The position numbers and the translations under genes were made by a program. The notes under the pieces were generated by a model. It saw only the letters and a program-made list of their open reading frames with translations, ran no database searches and was not told the origin of the DNA. A DNA stretch of 64,000 nt from Phoronis australis (Eukaryota > Phoronida > Phoronidae), in NCBI GenBank assembly GCA_002633005.1, contig NMRA01000138.1, positions 64,001 through 128,000 on the forward strand, in the 5' to 3' direction. How positions within the stretch are numbered: position 1 is the stretch's first letter; each line of letters starts with the position of its first letter. This document shows positions 28,101-39,852 of this stretch, in pieces.

Positions 28101-30239
28101 ACTCTTAACTCAAATTTTGGTTACTTTGCCATGAAACATCTCAGAAAACAAAGGATTAGCTTCTTTGGTATCTCTATGCGAAATTTAATGTGTCAAAGAC
28201 TGTCCTTGCAATACTGTGAATAAATAATCATTAGACTAAAATGGAAATTTTGTGAATTTTCAAGATGTTTTGCACCTTGGCAAGTTTATGATTGATCACT
28301 TCCTAGATATTTTGAAACTATGATACAGCTCATTTGTAATGATGCAAAATGCACCTGGACCCAGGGAAGGTCTTATTTGTACTCGAAATTTACGTGGGCC
28401 TGGGGAAGGTCTTATTTTTGTACTCAAAATGCACCTGGGCCCAGAGAAGGTCTATGACTTATTTTTGTACTTGAAATGCACGTGGGCCCTGGAAACTCTT
28501 AAATCCAAAATGGACTAGACACTCACCAACAAAAAGCCATGACATACTCATGCTCAGAATACGCTATCTTGAATTGGCACAAAAGTGGAATGCAAAGTGT
28601 CTAAAATAGAAAGTACAATGTTCATCACAGAATTTGCAATTGCTATGGTAATAATGTGGTGTGCTTTTCGTTGCAGTTAAACACAGTACACAACTTACAG
28701 TGTGCGTTTGATGAAGGTGAGATAGCTTACTAGTACTTGTTTCTTTTGTGTATTTCAAATTTCTCGTTAGTGGCATCCGTTTGCAAAATTGTGTTTGAAT
28801 GGCCATGGTGGGCATAGCACATTCTAAGACTACCAAAATAGTTGTTGCTGTTTTATCCTTTTGCTTACAATGTCTCTTTCTCAGTCAAGGAATTTTTAAT
28901 GTAATGTAATTTATGTTGGTACGCATCCCTTGTGTAGTTCTTGTTCTTTATGATTACAGCTCAGTCATATACTCGGTACCATCCATCAAAAGGTTACTCA
29001 TGGCAATTCAAAGGACAGGAAGATCAAGGTTGATAATTTAATTTTGACATTCATTCTGTAACTTTTGTTTGTCTTGTGTTTTTTGATGCCCCAGAAGAGT
29101 TGATAAAGCCAACATGATGAAATTTAGGGTGCTTGATTACATATTCAGTCATGTTTCAGTTCACTTTCACAGTTTCTCTTCAGCTTAAGTAAAATTCCAG
29201 TTATAATCCATTCAGTGTTATCTTCACACTTACTTGGAACATCCGTAGTAACTCTTGGTGCCTGTGAGACATTTCCACTGTGACTTTAGGAAGAGTTTGC
29301 TTGTGAAATCTTGAGTTTTTTATTTGCTGACATCGACTAGGATTTTTCTGATTTAGAAAAAAGTACAGACAAGAAACCACCAACTAAAGAAGAGCCGAGC
29401 TCTTTGTTCCAGAGGCAGAGAGTTGATGTGCTATTGGCTGAGTTGGCCCACAAGTACCCCCCTATTGTGCCCCCTCCCACGGGGCCTGGTATGTATGCAG
29501 TCGTTCATTAGAGTTACAATAGTATTGTCTTCTTCATAGAAAATTACATTCATTTTAAGACAGGTATCATTTCTGTGGCCTAAAAGTTTTGATTGGAAAG
29601 AGTGCCATCAAGACTCCATGCAACTTCTCCAACCTGCTCCTATAAGTGAAGTTGATATGCTTGAATCTGTATGTAAAACGGTTGAGTAAAAATTTTTTTG
29701 AAAAGCTCATTAATGTGAATATCAACACGTGGGCCTACATGCGTGAGATGCATTGTAGCAGCTTTTAGTTCCTGTTCTTTGTTTTGGTCCAACAAGGCAA
29801 TATCACTGGAAAAGTAAGATGCATATTTTATCACTCTAATTTCTGATGACATCATGGCAATTGAGGTCATGGCAAGCTGCAAAATATACAAACTGTTTGG
29901 AGATAAAAACAACATAATCACCAGCAGTAAGTCTATACTTGTTTTATTATAGGATGCTATGTGTTAGGAAAAACGAGTTCCCTCCAGTGGTTTTTGGCAA
30001 ACTCGTCAAATTTACTTATTGAAGGAAGTCATCACATAAATTTAATGTCTTCCAAGTTTTTGAGGGGTACAATAGTCTGGATATAGTAACTTTTAGCTGT
30101 TCCGTCAAACAGTTGTTGAATTCTGTCACACAATCTTTCAGAGGAGCCAGTCAAAGTGGAACCAAAACAGGAAATAAAAGCCGAGAAGGCGGATGCTGCT
30201 GTGAAGGGTCCTCCTGAAAAGAAACAGAAAGTCAGGTGA
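25179..30239 (+). CDS. MED6: Mediator complex subunit 6, eight exons
   Basis: Exons are 25179-25203, 26086-26242, 26638-26729, 27630-27712, 28677-28716, 28960-29028, 29357-29488 and 30142-30239. They join to 696 nt, giving 231 residues (human MED6 is 246). Landmarks of the family are [76 protein letters not shown] and the end [13 protein letters not shown]6 is in the head module of Mediator, which links activators to RNA polymerase II. Exons 2-8 are certain. Exon 1 is less so: it rests on a VDI segment, an ATG and a donor in the right phase, and gives an unusual N-terminus. The stop codon TGA lies in the first unit of a minisatellite. Confidence 0.93.
25375..25405. repeat. Hairpin in MED6 intron 1
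   Basis: GTAGCCCCT and AGGGGCTAC form a perfect 9 bp stem with a 13 nt loop. No known element is recognised. Confidence 0.4.
25689..25696. promoter_or_regulatory. Second palindromic CRE site TGACGTCA
   Basis: This exact octamer in MED6 intron 1 repeats the one at the start codon, with identical flanking bases on both sides. It could mark an alternative promoter or an intronic enhancer; this is inferred. Confidence 0.35.
28345..28493. repeat. Minisatellite, about 40 bp units, in MED6 intron 4
   Basis: Units starting GCACCTGGACCC, TACGTGGGCC, GCACCTGGGCCC and GCACGTGGGCCC are spaced at about 40, 40 and 47 bp and share GGGAAGGTCTTATTTTTGTACT. Three full copies and one partial copy are visible. 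Confidence 0.8.
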
Positions 30240-30555
30240 CAAGTCATTTATAGAGTCTCGAGATATTGACGCGCATAGTGGGCCAGATTGGGATGACTTG
30301 TCATTTACAGAGATTGGAGATGTGACATGTGCGTAGATTGCCAAAGTGAGGTGACAAGTCATTCATAGTGACTGGAGATGTTGATATGTACATAGTCGGT
30401 AAAAGTGAGGTGTCGTGACTGGTCATTCAGAGAGACTGCAGTTGTTTACATGGGCATAATGGGTCAAAGTGAGGTGACAAGTCATTTGTAGAGACTAGAG
30501 ATGTTGACATGTGCGTAGTGGGCCAAAGTGAGGTGACAAATCTTGCACAGAGACA
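30226..30555. repeat. Minisatellite, about 60 bp units, starting in the last codons of MED6
   Basis: Five full units and a partial one share the pattern GTGAGGTGACAAGTCATT, then GAGACTGGAGATGTTGACAT, then GCGTAGTGGGCCAAA. The first unit includes the MED6 codons for Val-Arg and the TGA stop (GTCAGGTGACAAG), so the array begins in the coding end and fills the start of the 3' UTR. Units are diverged, which points to an old array. Confidence 0.85.
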
Positions 30556-33084
30556 CGGAGTGTACTTATGATTCCCTTGCATTGTGTACCAGCCAAATGC
30601 AATTTACAATGGCTCCTTAGTCGTGTGTGTGTATTTTGGTGTGAAGAGATATTCAGTCTGAATGTGTCTTCTTGTGTTATAAAACTTAAGTTTGATTTAA
30701 GCTTCTTTCTTACCACTGTGAACTGATCTCAATCTGTTCCTTACTCAAATAGGAAGTGATCGTTGGGCTTAGGAACAACTGGACATTCACTATGTCTTGA
30801 GGCTATGCTCAGCACAGAAAATGATTGTTGGAGTATTGCCAACATGTTGAGCTTTGTCTCAAGTGAGAATGATTTTTTCTTCTCAAGTCCAAAAATCTGT
30901 TCTGATCTGAGCAGGGAAATGTAAGGCAAAGGTTCATTATGTTCCATTCTCTCCATTACTCTGGAGAAGGATAACAAATTTTTCGGTTTTGTTAGCAAAT
31001 TCAATCATTTTTTGTAACTTACGATGTTTTCTTCTTGTGATAGACCTAATATGTGTATTTATTGTGCTTCAGAATGACTAAAAAGGTATTTTAATCAAAG
31101 ATTTAAACTTATATAATTCCATTTTTATCTTGACTATTTTGCTGCTGAACCATTGATATAGTGTTGTATCCTTAAGGAAATAGTTTAAACTTTATTTTTT
31201 TAATTTTCTCTAAGTGATATCAATCTTAGAATTTGCCTTAGTAATATTTCTCCATCTCAACACCTGGTTATAAATGTTACATTAAGCTGTTTACTCTTTA
31301 CTTATTTAGCTATCTCAATGAGAAGTCCTTATTTGCTCCTATCTAGTTCAACTCTAGTCAGAGAGGAGCTTCCAAATGTAGATATCACTCTGATTCACTG
31401 TGAAAATGGCTATAAAACCATTTTCCAATCAAGAATTGATTTTTGATTTAGGCTACTTATCCCCATAAAATTGGCCTCCACATGTTCCTTACACAGATAA
31501 GTGATTTATTGGCTTGCAAAATGATAGTTCTTTTAAAAGTATTCCTTTAAACTAAACCCGCCATGACAAGCCAACATGGTTTTAACAATGATAAACTGTC
31601 TGACATGGGGCCCTCATTCATCCAAGGGGAAAAGTGCCTGTGCCTTTTGATAGAATATTTCGGGGTGAGGTGAAAATTCTACCTCCCGATCACCATTAAT
31701 AGCAACCCACCCTGTTGCAAGCCCTCACAGGCTCTGCCCCAAAAAATCAAAACTGAATCAGTTCCTACAATACAACACAGATACTGTGAATTGACATTTG
31801 TTAGTTGCTTTCAAATTTCGAATTGTCCATTCATTGGGTGGCTACCAGGAGTGAAAAATACATCAGGTACCGTTTTTTGCTTCAGCCATTCACGAATTCT
31901 CTTCCGGTCTATACCCAATTCCTTTTAATGCCAAGTTGATAATGCACCCTTGGTAAATGTCTTGAACTTGCTGAATTACCGAAACCTTGTGTTCCAGGGT
32001 GTAAGACCTTCGTTTTGTCTTGTTTATAAACACAAATCAATGAACTTGTCTTATTGACACAAATGTACATTTACATTGAAAGCTTTAATTACCCCTATAC
32101 AACTACCTGAAAGCTTGAGTTATCCACCCATTCACTCGGCTCCGAATATAGCAAAAAAAAAATTGAATGTGGTGGGACATCTCCAATGGGAGAACCCCTT
32201 TTGTTATATGCACGTATTGCACGTAGCACATGGACAAAAAACGATAGGCCTAAACATAGACTTCTATAGTCTATGGGCCTAATGTTCGGTGCTACCCCAG
32301 TACATTTAGACAAAATGTTTCAAGTCGTGCACAATAACAAGAGTTCACGTTTTGCAAACTGTAATTCACGCCCATGGGCTTATCTACGGAAAATCCCGGT
32401 CTATACCAAAGTCATCTTCTGATGTGATAATTGCTCTTCTTCACTCAAAAGGAACAGCCTACGTGATAATGCCATGCTTCCTCTCTGCAGCGCTTCTTTA
32501 ATTCTTGTAAGGTACTAGCATAGGTTAAGTAGCTGGTACCAAGTATTGTGGAAGTCGACCTATGCATCTACTGGCCATGCAGCCTTGGGTGTCTGATATC
32601 CCACAATCCTTTTGTGTGTGTATATGACATCTTGCCGTATCCATAAAATAGTCGATGGAAAACTTGGTAATTTGCAAAAAAATAGTTTCCATGAATGGAA
32701 AATGAAAAGGTGTGAAATTCCGTGGAAATGTTAATAAAAAAGAAAATGCAAGTGTTTATATCAAGGCATGTACTTTTCAACTATGCTTGGCAACAGACCC
32801 TCGGGATAAATCTTGTAAATGACAACAACCATACGAGTGGAAACCATGGTGATCTCCGTTAAAGTTGCGTTTCTAGAAACACTGGTCGTGTGATTACAAA
32901 TGTTTCTGTGTTCGTGAAGTTTTGAAAAATATACGATTTCGTGCGAGTTGAAAATCATGTAAATTAATACTTAAAGGTGTACTTACTTTCCATTTGTTGT
33001 TTTAAAGCGGATATAGGCCTAAGCACCCTTTACGTTTAAGACGCCAGTTTGATTTAGACAACTTACCACTAGAAATCTGCCTCC

Positions 33085-33215
33085 CGTTCAGTAACGTAAG
33101 GACCTCGCTAAAAAGCAAGACTTCGCGAGTTTACACGAGATATTGCGGTGTATTTTAAATGAGAACACGTGACTTTGGCTAGTTTTTAGCTCAGGTCCTA
33201 GCGTTACTGAACGCA
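33085..33215. mobile_element. Small MITE with GTTCAGTAACG termini
   Basis: The left end CGTTCAGTAACGTAAGGACC and the right end, inverted, GCGTTCAGTAACGCTAGGAC form imperfect inverted repeats of about 30 bp that continue through GCTAAAA. The element is about 130 bp with no coding capacity. Confidence 0.7.
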
Positions 33216-33422
33216 CTCCTGGTCTCATCCTGTTTATTTCTCAGATGGAAAGTGATATCTGCTTTTATAAAGAGCCGACACCTCGTTATTCCTTCAGCTC
33301 GGCGATATAACCTGAAGAGTCTGCTCTCGAGCAATAACTAACTCCCTGGAGTCACGTACATCCATGTGATCATTTAATTAAAATGAAAGCGGCCATCAAC
33401 TCCCCTTTCAAGCAACTTTTTT

Positions 33423-33458
33423 GATTTAGACCATTTACTGTGGTGAAATTGGTCTCGA
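33423..33458. repeat. Short hairpin repeat (TTGATTTAGACCATTTA family), copy 2
   Basis: It repeats the sequence TTGATTTAGACCATTTA followed by GAAATTGGTCTC seen at 1464-1498, with a different short spacer. The shared ends and variable loop support a dispersed palindromic family. Confidence 0.45.
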
Positions 33459-34049
33459 GTTTTTAGTCAGGAGATGATTTTAGGGCTTCGTAAGAACGTT
33501 CTGGACAATTTTAGGTCACGCTGTGAGACGAATTTTTATGAGCGATTTCAGAATTCAGCCCTTCCTGAGCTGAGAGATCAGTTCTAAACTGAGTAAAGAA
33601 CAGCATAAGAACAACTTCAGTTTTAACGGTAAGGGGACCGAATATGGACGGCGCAGCTGAAAAAAGTGGGGGCTATAGCACCCCCCAGCCCCCTATGGTG
33701 CGCCGCCCATGCCGAATCCGATGGCTAAACTTGTTTTTGACAAGCACGGGATTAATGCTGCAAACAGAGTGGGCATAAATATTTCCTGCTATGATCGATC
33801 GATTTCAGTGAGGTGCAAAGATACGCTCACAGGCAATATATGCATATACTTCACAGGGCCCCGTAATTAAGTCTGAATATTTTGCTGACTAACTCGTCAC
33901 AAAATTAATTACCTAGCTGCCTTGACAGAAGGGGTACAGCATCTTACTCTGAAATCGGGGTCCATTTTCGAATTCATGGTGAAAATTAATCAAAGCCATA
34001 CTTCACACTTGTGACCAGTGCAACTTACCCCACTTTTAAATGGAGCAAC

Positions 34050-34110
34050 CACAAACACACACACCCACTCGCGCGCGCGCACACACACGCACACACTCGC
34101 ACACACATAC
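34050..34110. repeat. CA/CG microsatellite
   Basis: A run of CACACA units is interrupted by CGCGCGCGCG and single CG or TC steps. Such mixed purine-pyrimidine runs can adopt Z-DNA, but there is no evidence for a role here. Confidence 0.9.
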
Positions 34111-34974
34111 ATCCGAACTGGGGTAAGGTGAAAATTGTCGCTCTGTACATGGCCGACAGCAAATGCGTACCTGCATTCTCTCAATAACTTTTTACACTCC
34201 TGACATTTGGCTCCCTTACGAGGTATGACATGTGACGTATTTTGATTTAAATATAGATCACAAATTCGTTCTCCCCGGTGTAGTCCGCGGCTTTTACCAG
34301 ACCGGTCTGTTATGTAACCGCGGCTGGTAATTACTTCCGCTTTGCCCCAGCTTTGCGGCCACCCAGCGATTAGAAGTGGCGCGATTTACCCTTAGCTCAA
34401 GTTGTCATAAGTGGGACAAGTTGCTCTAGTAGCGCCCACACAGCCCTCAAACCTAGCGACAACTCGTTCCAGGAATAACTTGATCTAGGGTAAGTCTGTG
34501 TCATGTGGACGGCACTAAAGATTTATTCCAGCATCATTCGGCCGCAGGCCTATTGATGACATACGCATTCAATATACATGAAATACTTAAAGTTTTTTGT
34601 GTCTTACAAGTCTAAAAGCCAAAACACGTATCTTGTCAACTTTTTTACATACTCATCATTCTAATCATCTAGATATATCACATCAAGGTAATCACCTGAA
34701 CCATCTGTATAACATTTCTCTCTATACGATTTTCATAAAAGAATACTATTAGTTAAGAAGAAAGTGACATTCTGACTCTCTCTCATGCCCCTTTTCATTG
34801 TTAATACTGTGAGCTGATATTCTTAGTTTCGTCTGAACAATTCTTTAGTACCTTTCGAAACATAACTTCCTTTTAACATTTCTATAAAGTACAAGTTTAC
34901 TATAATCGGCAAGATTACTAGAAAATCATTCTCAGACATCAGAGTTAGTCCCATTCTAACCTTGTCAATGAAGC

Positions 34975-35420
34975 TTATTTTTGCCTAAAATCAACTGTGT
35001 ACTCCATAGAAACCTCAAAATTTTCAACAAATGTTTTACCTTTAAACCCACTTTTATGTTTTGCCAAAACGCCACCTTCCTGAAACGCCATCTTATTTTT
35101 ATCCATGTTCACCTTCAGTTTATTTTCGTGGCAGTACAATTCTAACTTATTAATTGGACGGTGAAAACCTTCCGGGGTATCCGCAAACAAAACTAGGTCT
35201 TCTGTAAAAGCCAAATAAAAATAAAAAGTCTATTGATATTTAAATATTTTTCTTAGTTGTTCGTAAAAAGGCGACGGTATGCACCCTTGTCTAGCACCAG
35301 TTGAACATTTACAATATTTGGAACAATCTCTCATAATCACTTTTGATTTAAAGTCCCGATGAATACTTATCATGTGTCTAACGCTAGTTAACAAGTCATC
35401 AATGTTTTACTCAAGGTGAT
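34975..35420 (-). pseudogene. Degenerate non-LTR retrotransposon reverse transcriptase fragment
   Basis: On the minus strand the order of motifs is that of a LINE reverse transcriptase: STGARQGCIPSPF (the family usually has TGVRQGC-LSP-LF), then AFTEDLVLFADTPEGF, where the catalytic Y/F-A-D-D has become FTED, then NKLELYCHENKLKVNMDKNK. The first motif is followed by a stop codon at about 35232, and the catalytic Asp pair is altered, so the copy is dead. Only the middle of the domain remains. The clade (CR1-, Jockey- or RTE-like) is uncertain. Confidence 0.8.
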
Positions 35421-35651
35421 TGGTCATATTTTGAACCTTTAAAGAAGGAAGATGGTTATCACCACAGATAGCTCGTTGATCTCGCTTTGTACAGAAGGTG
35501 CATCCTCGAAGAGGAAAGACCCAGATGTGCTGGCAACAGCAAGTGATTGGCAGTTGATTGTGGAGGTAGGACCATTGCCTATATCCTCAAGCCATACAGT
35601 GATGATGACACTCCGGCCTGACTTGGTGTTATGGTCAGATGGTACGAAGAC

Positions 35652-35812
35652 CAGTGGCGGATTTAGGTGGGGGCAAGGGGGGCCATGTCCCCCTAAAATT
35701 CTCCCAGATTCCAGTTAGTGGAAGTTCGGAGATGCGAATGTCTGACGGACAAAATCCTGGCTAATACTTTGCCCTGCCCCTCCCACAACTCAAAATCTTG
35801 GATCCTCCTCTG
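35652..35812. mobile_element. MITE with CAGTGGCGGAT end and 5 bp duplication
   Basis: The left end is CAGTGGCGGATTTAGG and the right end, inverted, is CAGAGGAGGATCCAAG. The pentamer AAGAC stands directly on both sides (35647-35651 and 35813-35817). The element is 161 bp with G-rich and C-rich subterminal blocks. The CAG ends suggest the hAT superfamily. Confidence 0.7.
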
Positions 35813-36434
35813 AAGACAGTCACTACTGTAGGACTTAGAGTAAAATGGGAATGCGGAGTGGTAGAGTCCAATGGGAGAAACAGGCTAAAGTATGCAGAAC
35901 TTTCCCCGTGAATGTTGAGTAGCTGGTTGGAAGTGTTTTTGTATGCCAGTTGAAGTAGGATGTAGAGGTTTGATCGGGAGCAGCATGTGGAGGTTGATGA
36001 AGTTCCTAGGTATCAGCACAGTGTCAAGGAAGAATTTGATACTGACAGTGATGAGATCTGCTGAAGAGGCGTCGGTCGTGACTATGGCAACAGTGAGAAA
36101 ACATTGATGACTAAAGTCTGATCAACTTCGGGGACCCGTCATCCGAGATGATTCTAGGTTAGGAGTTGAAATTATCGGTGAGGATGCATTCTAGTTGATG
36201 ACAGCACTTGGAGGCAGCACACAACATCTGCATGTTTCAGTTAATTTAATTTTACTGCAGATTTAACGGCCTCTATATGGACCGTATTGGTGCACACACA
36301 CATATCAAGGAACGGGAATACTTCATGGCCTGCGTGCGCCAACAACCATGTTTCGTTTGCCAACCATGCATTTTTGTCCGTAAGACTATCTGTAGGTCAA
36401 TGTTCACAGTCTCTGTTGCTATCAGTCTGCAAGG

Positions 36435-39328
36435 ATGGGCTACTCCACAGGTGTACTAAATGCTCTGCTGCTTCGTCTGAGTTTTCCAGCATGTATAGGA
36501 TTACTGCTCTTCTTGCTTATTATGATGATTCTCTACAGATCTGTAAATAAAGACAACAGGACGCACAATATGCCGCCGGGCCCTAAACCGTTACCAATTA
36601 TTGGAAATGTTCATCTATTCTTTGGAAAGCGAGATGAGGATGTCTTTCGCGAGTTGATGAAGAAATATGGCGATGTTTTCACTCTCAAGATTGGACCAAC
36701 ATATGTGGTAGTGTTAAATTCTCACGAGGTGATCAAAGACGCTCTAAGCAAACAAGGTGACAACTTTACCGATCGACCCATGACGCCTCTGAGAAAGTGT
36801 AGTATTTGGCCACCTCAGGCAGGTAAGGAGTTTCCTGTGTGATCGTGACCTGATTAACTTTTTGCTTATCACCCTAAAGATGTACTAGGCCTACAGTCTT
36901 TCACACACGTAATGATTTGTTTTAAGTTGGCGATTATTTGTCTTTGTATCTTGTAGTTGTTTATTGACACTCATTTAAACAGGATTCGTGTTTCTGATTC
37001 AGTATAGACTCACAGTGACTTTCAAAAGATTAATTGTGATTCAAAAAGAAAAAAAAATGATGAGATCTATGTCCACCGGAAAACAATTTAACTTGTCTAC
37101 CATTATTGTCTATCTCGTTAAAGGAGTGGTTTTCTCTGATGGTGAAATTTGGCGAAGCAATCGTAGATTCTGTCTTCGCCATTTGCGTGATCTTGGGCTG
37201 GGAAGGCAGAGCCATGAAGCCCACATCACGCGAGAAATAGCGATGTACGTGGACGAGCTACGCTCTACAAGTGGCAAGCCAACAGACATTCGCGTATTGC
37301 TTGCAAACGCAGTGTCTAATATCATTAGCTGTATGGTATTTGGAAAACGATTTGAGTACAACAATCCTGAGTTTCAAGAACTTGTCCAACGTATGAACGG
37401 CAATGCGCAGACGCCCTACATTCTCAGTACTCTGAATTTTACCGACAAAATACCGTTTTTTGGGAAGCGACTTTTACAAAGATTTGCGAAGAACCGGTTA
37501 GTAATAAAGGGCGTAATAGATAAACATCTTCAGGAACACAAAGACAGCTTCGCCGATCAAAACAACACGCCTGGAGACGATTTGATTAATTATTACCTGC
37601 AAGGGAAGTATGGCCTGTTGGAAGTGGGGAAAGGGATTGACGAAAGGATTTTTGAAGGTGAGATTCATACAGATTATCGTTCATCCGGGTGAAATACTTG
37701 ATGCGAGAGTATCGGTAATGAAAACTGTTCGTAATCCACATTTAATCATTTTCCCGACATAACGGAGCCGTGTGACTCATGCAAGGGAAAAGCAACTGAA
37801 ATGCAACGGCAAACGAGAAAACGTTCACGGTAATTTGGCAGTTGCTAATTGCTATTCTCCCGTAGGTTGACGGCTCCCCAGAAATCGGGAGAAATTTTCT
37901 TTCACCTCGACGTTTTAAGGTATTTCAACACTAGCAAACGTTCTGGAAGTTTCCAGGCTCTCGTAATCGTCATGACTGTCTTCATTGATATTTAAAAAAG
38001 TGTTAATAATATTTGCAGTCACATTGGTTGTGTGGACAAGAGTCATAAGAGATATGGTACCACACACATGGTTGCTTCTAATTACAGAAGACTATATGGG
38101 AAAATTAGTTTTTGATTGTTTCGTGGCTGGTACAGAGACCACTTCGACCGCCTTACGTTGGACCTTAGTCTATATGTTGAACTATCCCGATATTCAAGAA
38201 AAAGTTCGGACAGAAATTTATGATTTTGTTGGCAAAGACCGACTTCCAGGTCTAGCAGACAAAGTGCACTTACCGTACACACAAGCTGTGATCACCGAAG
38301 TACTCCGCACAGGTATGCCAAGTAAAAATTTCCTTTCTTACGAAGGGATTTCATATTTATGGCCAATGTTTGCACGGTTGTTTCTTCCGATTCACCATGA
38401 ACTTAAAGTATAAAATGCAGCCAGAAGATCACGCGTTTTTCATCGTTTTTCTCAAGGAATGAGCGACTACTTTGTGTTAATTCTAGATGATTAAAATGAA
38501 AAACATTAACCGGCTCGATTTGGCTTACTAAATAAATTTAATCACGTAATTTCTTGATTGAAGATATAGTGTTCATGTACCGCGTCATGTGACAACTAAT
38601 TTTCTATACTTTTTATGACCAGTAATCACCCATGGTGTAACACGCGGGTCCATGTCAACGCTGTGGGATGCTTTTGCTCATTTTTAAGAACGAGGTTTTT
38701 AGTAAAGTCTGTTCTCCTTTTCCAGGTAACATCGTTTACATGTCTCTCCCGCACTGCACGTGTTGTGACGTAGACCTTCACGGATACAAGATTCCAGCCA
38801 AAACGCCAATTATACCCAACTTAGTAGCAGTCAATTTAAACGAGAAAAATTTCCCTCAGCCGCAGGTGTTTAGGCCTGAAAGATTTCTAGATGGTGAAGG
38901 CCATTTTAATAAAGAGCTAGCGGAGAAGACAGTACCGTTTGGGATTGGTAAGTAATCTGTTGGCAAATAAATTTGACAAATCAGTTTAACTCAGAAAAAG
39001 ACCTAACTGCCTACTATCTCGCCTTAAGTAAAGAAAAAATTACCAACATACAAAACAGAAATTTAGATCTTAGCGGATCCATTTTTTAGAAGTTAGTTTT
39101 GCTGTAACTTACGCACTCTAATTGTACGCCTAATCATTCTTGCCAGGTAAACGCGTTTGTCTTGGAGAAGCCATGGCCAGAATGGAAATTTTCCTGTTCT
39201 TCGCATCCATGATTCAACAATTCCGGTTTGAAGTGCCAGCAGGCGCTTCTCCGCCCTCTATGGTAGGAACAGCCATGTCCATCAATTCACCAAAACCGTT
39301 TACGCTGTCCGCCATTAGCTTGGCGTGA
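36435..39328 (+). CDS. Cytochrome P450, CYP2 clan, complete in five exons
   Basis: Exons are 36435-36822, 37124-37657, 38088-38312, 38726-38947 and 39147-39328, all joined in phase 1. They total 1551 nt and give 516 residues. Family features in order are a membrane anchor (about residues 14-36), the proline hinge PPGPKPLPIIGN, the C-helix IWRSNRRF, the I-helix AGTETTS with the oxygen-activating Thr pair, the K-helix EVLR (ExxR), FRPERF and the haem loop FGIGKRVCLGEAMAR with the axial Cys. The segment NIVYMSLPHCT is of CYP2 style. It should be an ER-bound monooxygenase; the substrate cannot be told from the sequence. No frameshift or stop is seen, so it is likely functional. Subfamily is not assigned. 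Confidence 0.95.
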
Positions 39329-39831
39329 TTACTGCTAGAAAGTGGGACAAACTGATAAGTTGGTGATTTTCCGATTTCCTAACGAGAGTAATGAATATAC
39401 TAGAAAATAGACTTTCATGAATGAAGAAGGCAAATGTTTGTGGTCGTGTTCGTGTATTTTCTACGAGTGGTCTGCCGTTCAATGTCGTAGCTGGCTCTTC
39501 TGTATTGTACTTTGCTACAACGCTTTTAGTTGTCATTTTTCGTGGACATTCTTTGCTCGCGAACTGTTTTCGTGAACAGCAATTCGTTTCTTGTGTTTAG
39601 AATCTACTCAGACGAGTTAATGTTGTTGGGTGACAAACAAAGAGTACCTGTACCTGAAAGGAGCACAAAAGAGTGAAAAATAGGGTCTGTGTATAAAGAA
39701 TGGAATCATAACTGTAACACATGAAATACGTACCCTACAGAAAACTTTGAAGAATCACAACTCGTTTGTCACAGTTGTCAAGAGTGTAAGCATGGAATAG
39801 TCTTCCAAACGTATTGTACGACTAGAAAGTT

Positions 39832-39837
39832 AATAAA
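39832..39837 (+). terminator. Candidate polyadenylation signal of the P450
   Basis: A canonical AATAAA lies 504 bp after the P450 stop codon. It is the most likely signal I see for this gene; earlier variants cannot be excluded. Confidence 0.5.
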
Positions 39838-39846
39838 TATAAATAA

Positions 39847-39852
39847 TTTATT
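39847..39852 (-). terminator. Candidate polyadenylation signal of the giant gene
   Basis: TTTATT on the plus strand is AATAAA on the minus strand, about 1.4 kb after the stop codon of the giant gene. It lies 9 bp from the P450 signal. Confidence 0.4.

Larger units (their letters stand above)
30556..36434. other. MED6 3' flank and repeat-rich intergenic region
   Basis: No functional gene is supported. The first part is likely 3' UTR of MED6, though I could not fix the polyadenylation site. Listed elements are MITEs at 33085-33215 and 35652-35812, a hairpin repeat at 33423-33458, a CA/CG microsatellite and a degenerate LINE fragment. The remainder shows nothing I can name. Confidence 0.5.

Noticed and set aside
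28345-28493. CRISPR-like array
   Set aside because: Units are contiguous and diverged with no unique spacers, and the context is an animal intron.
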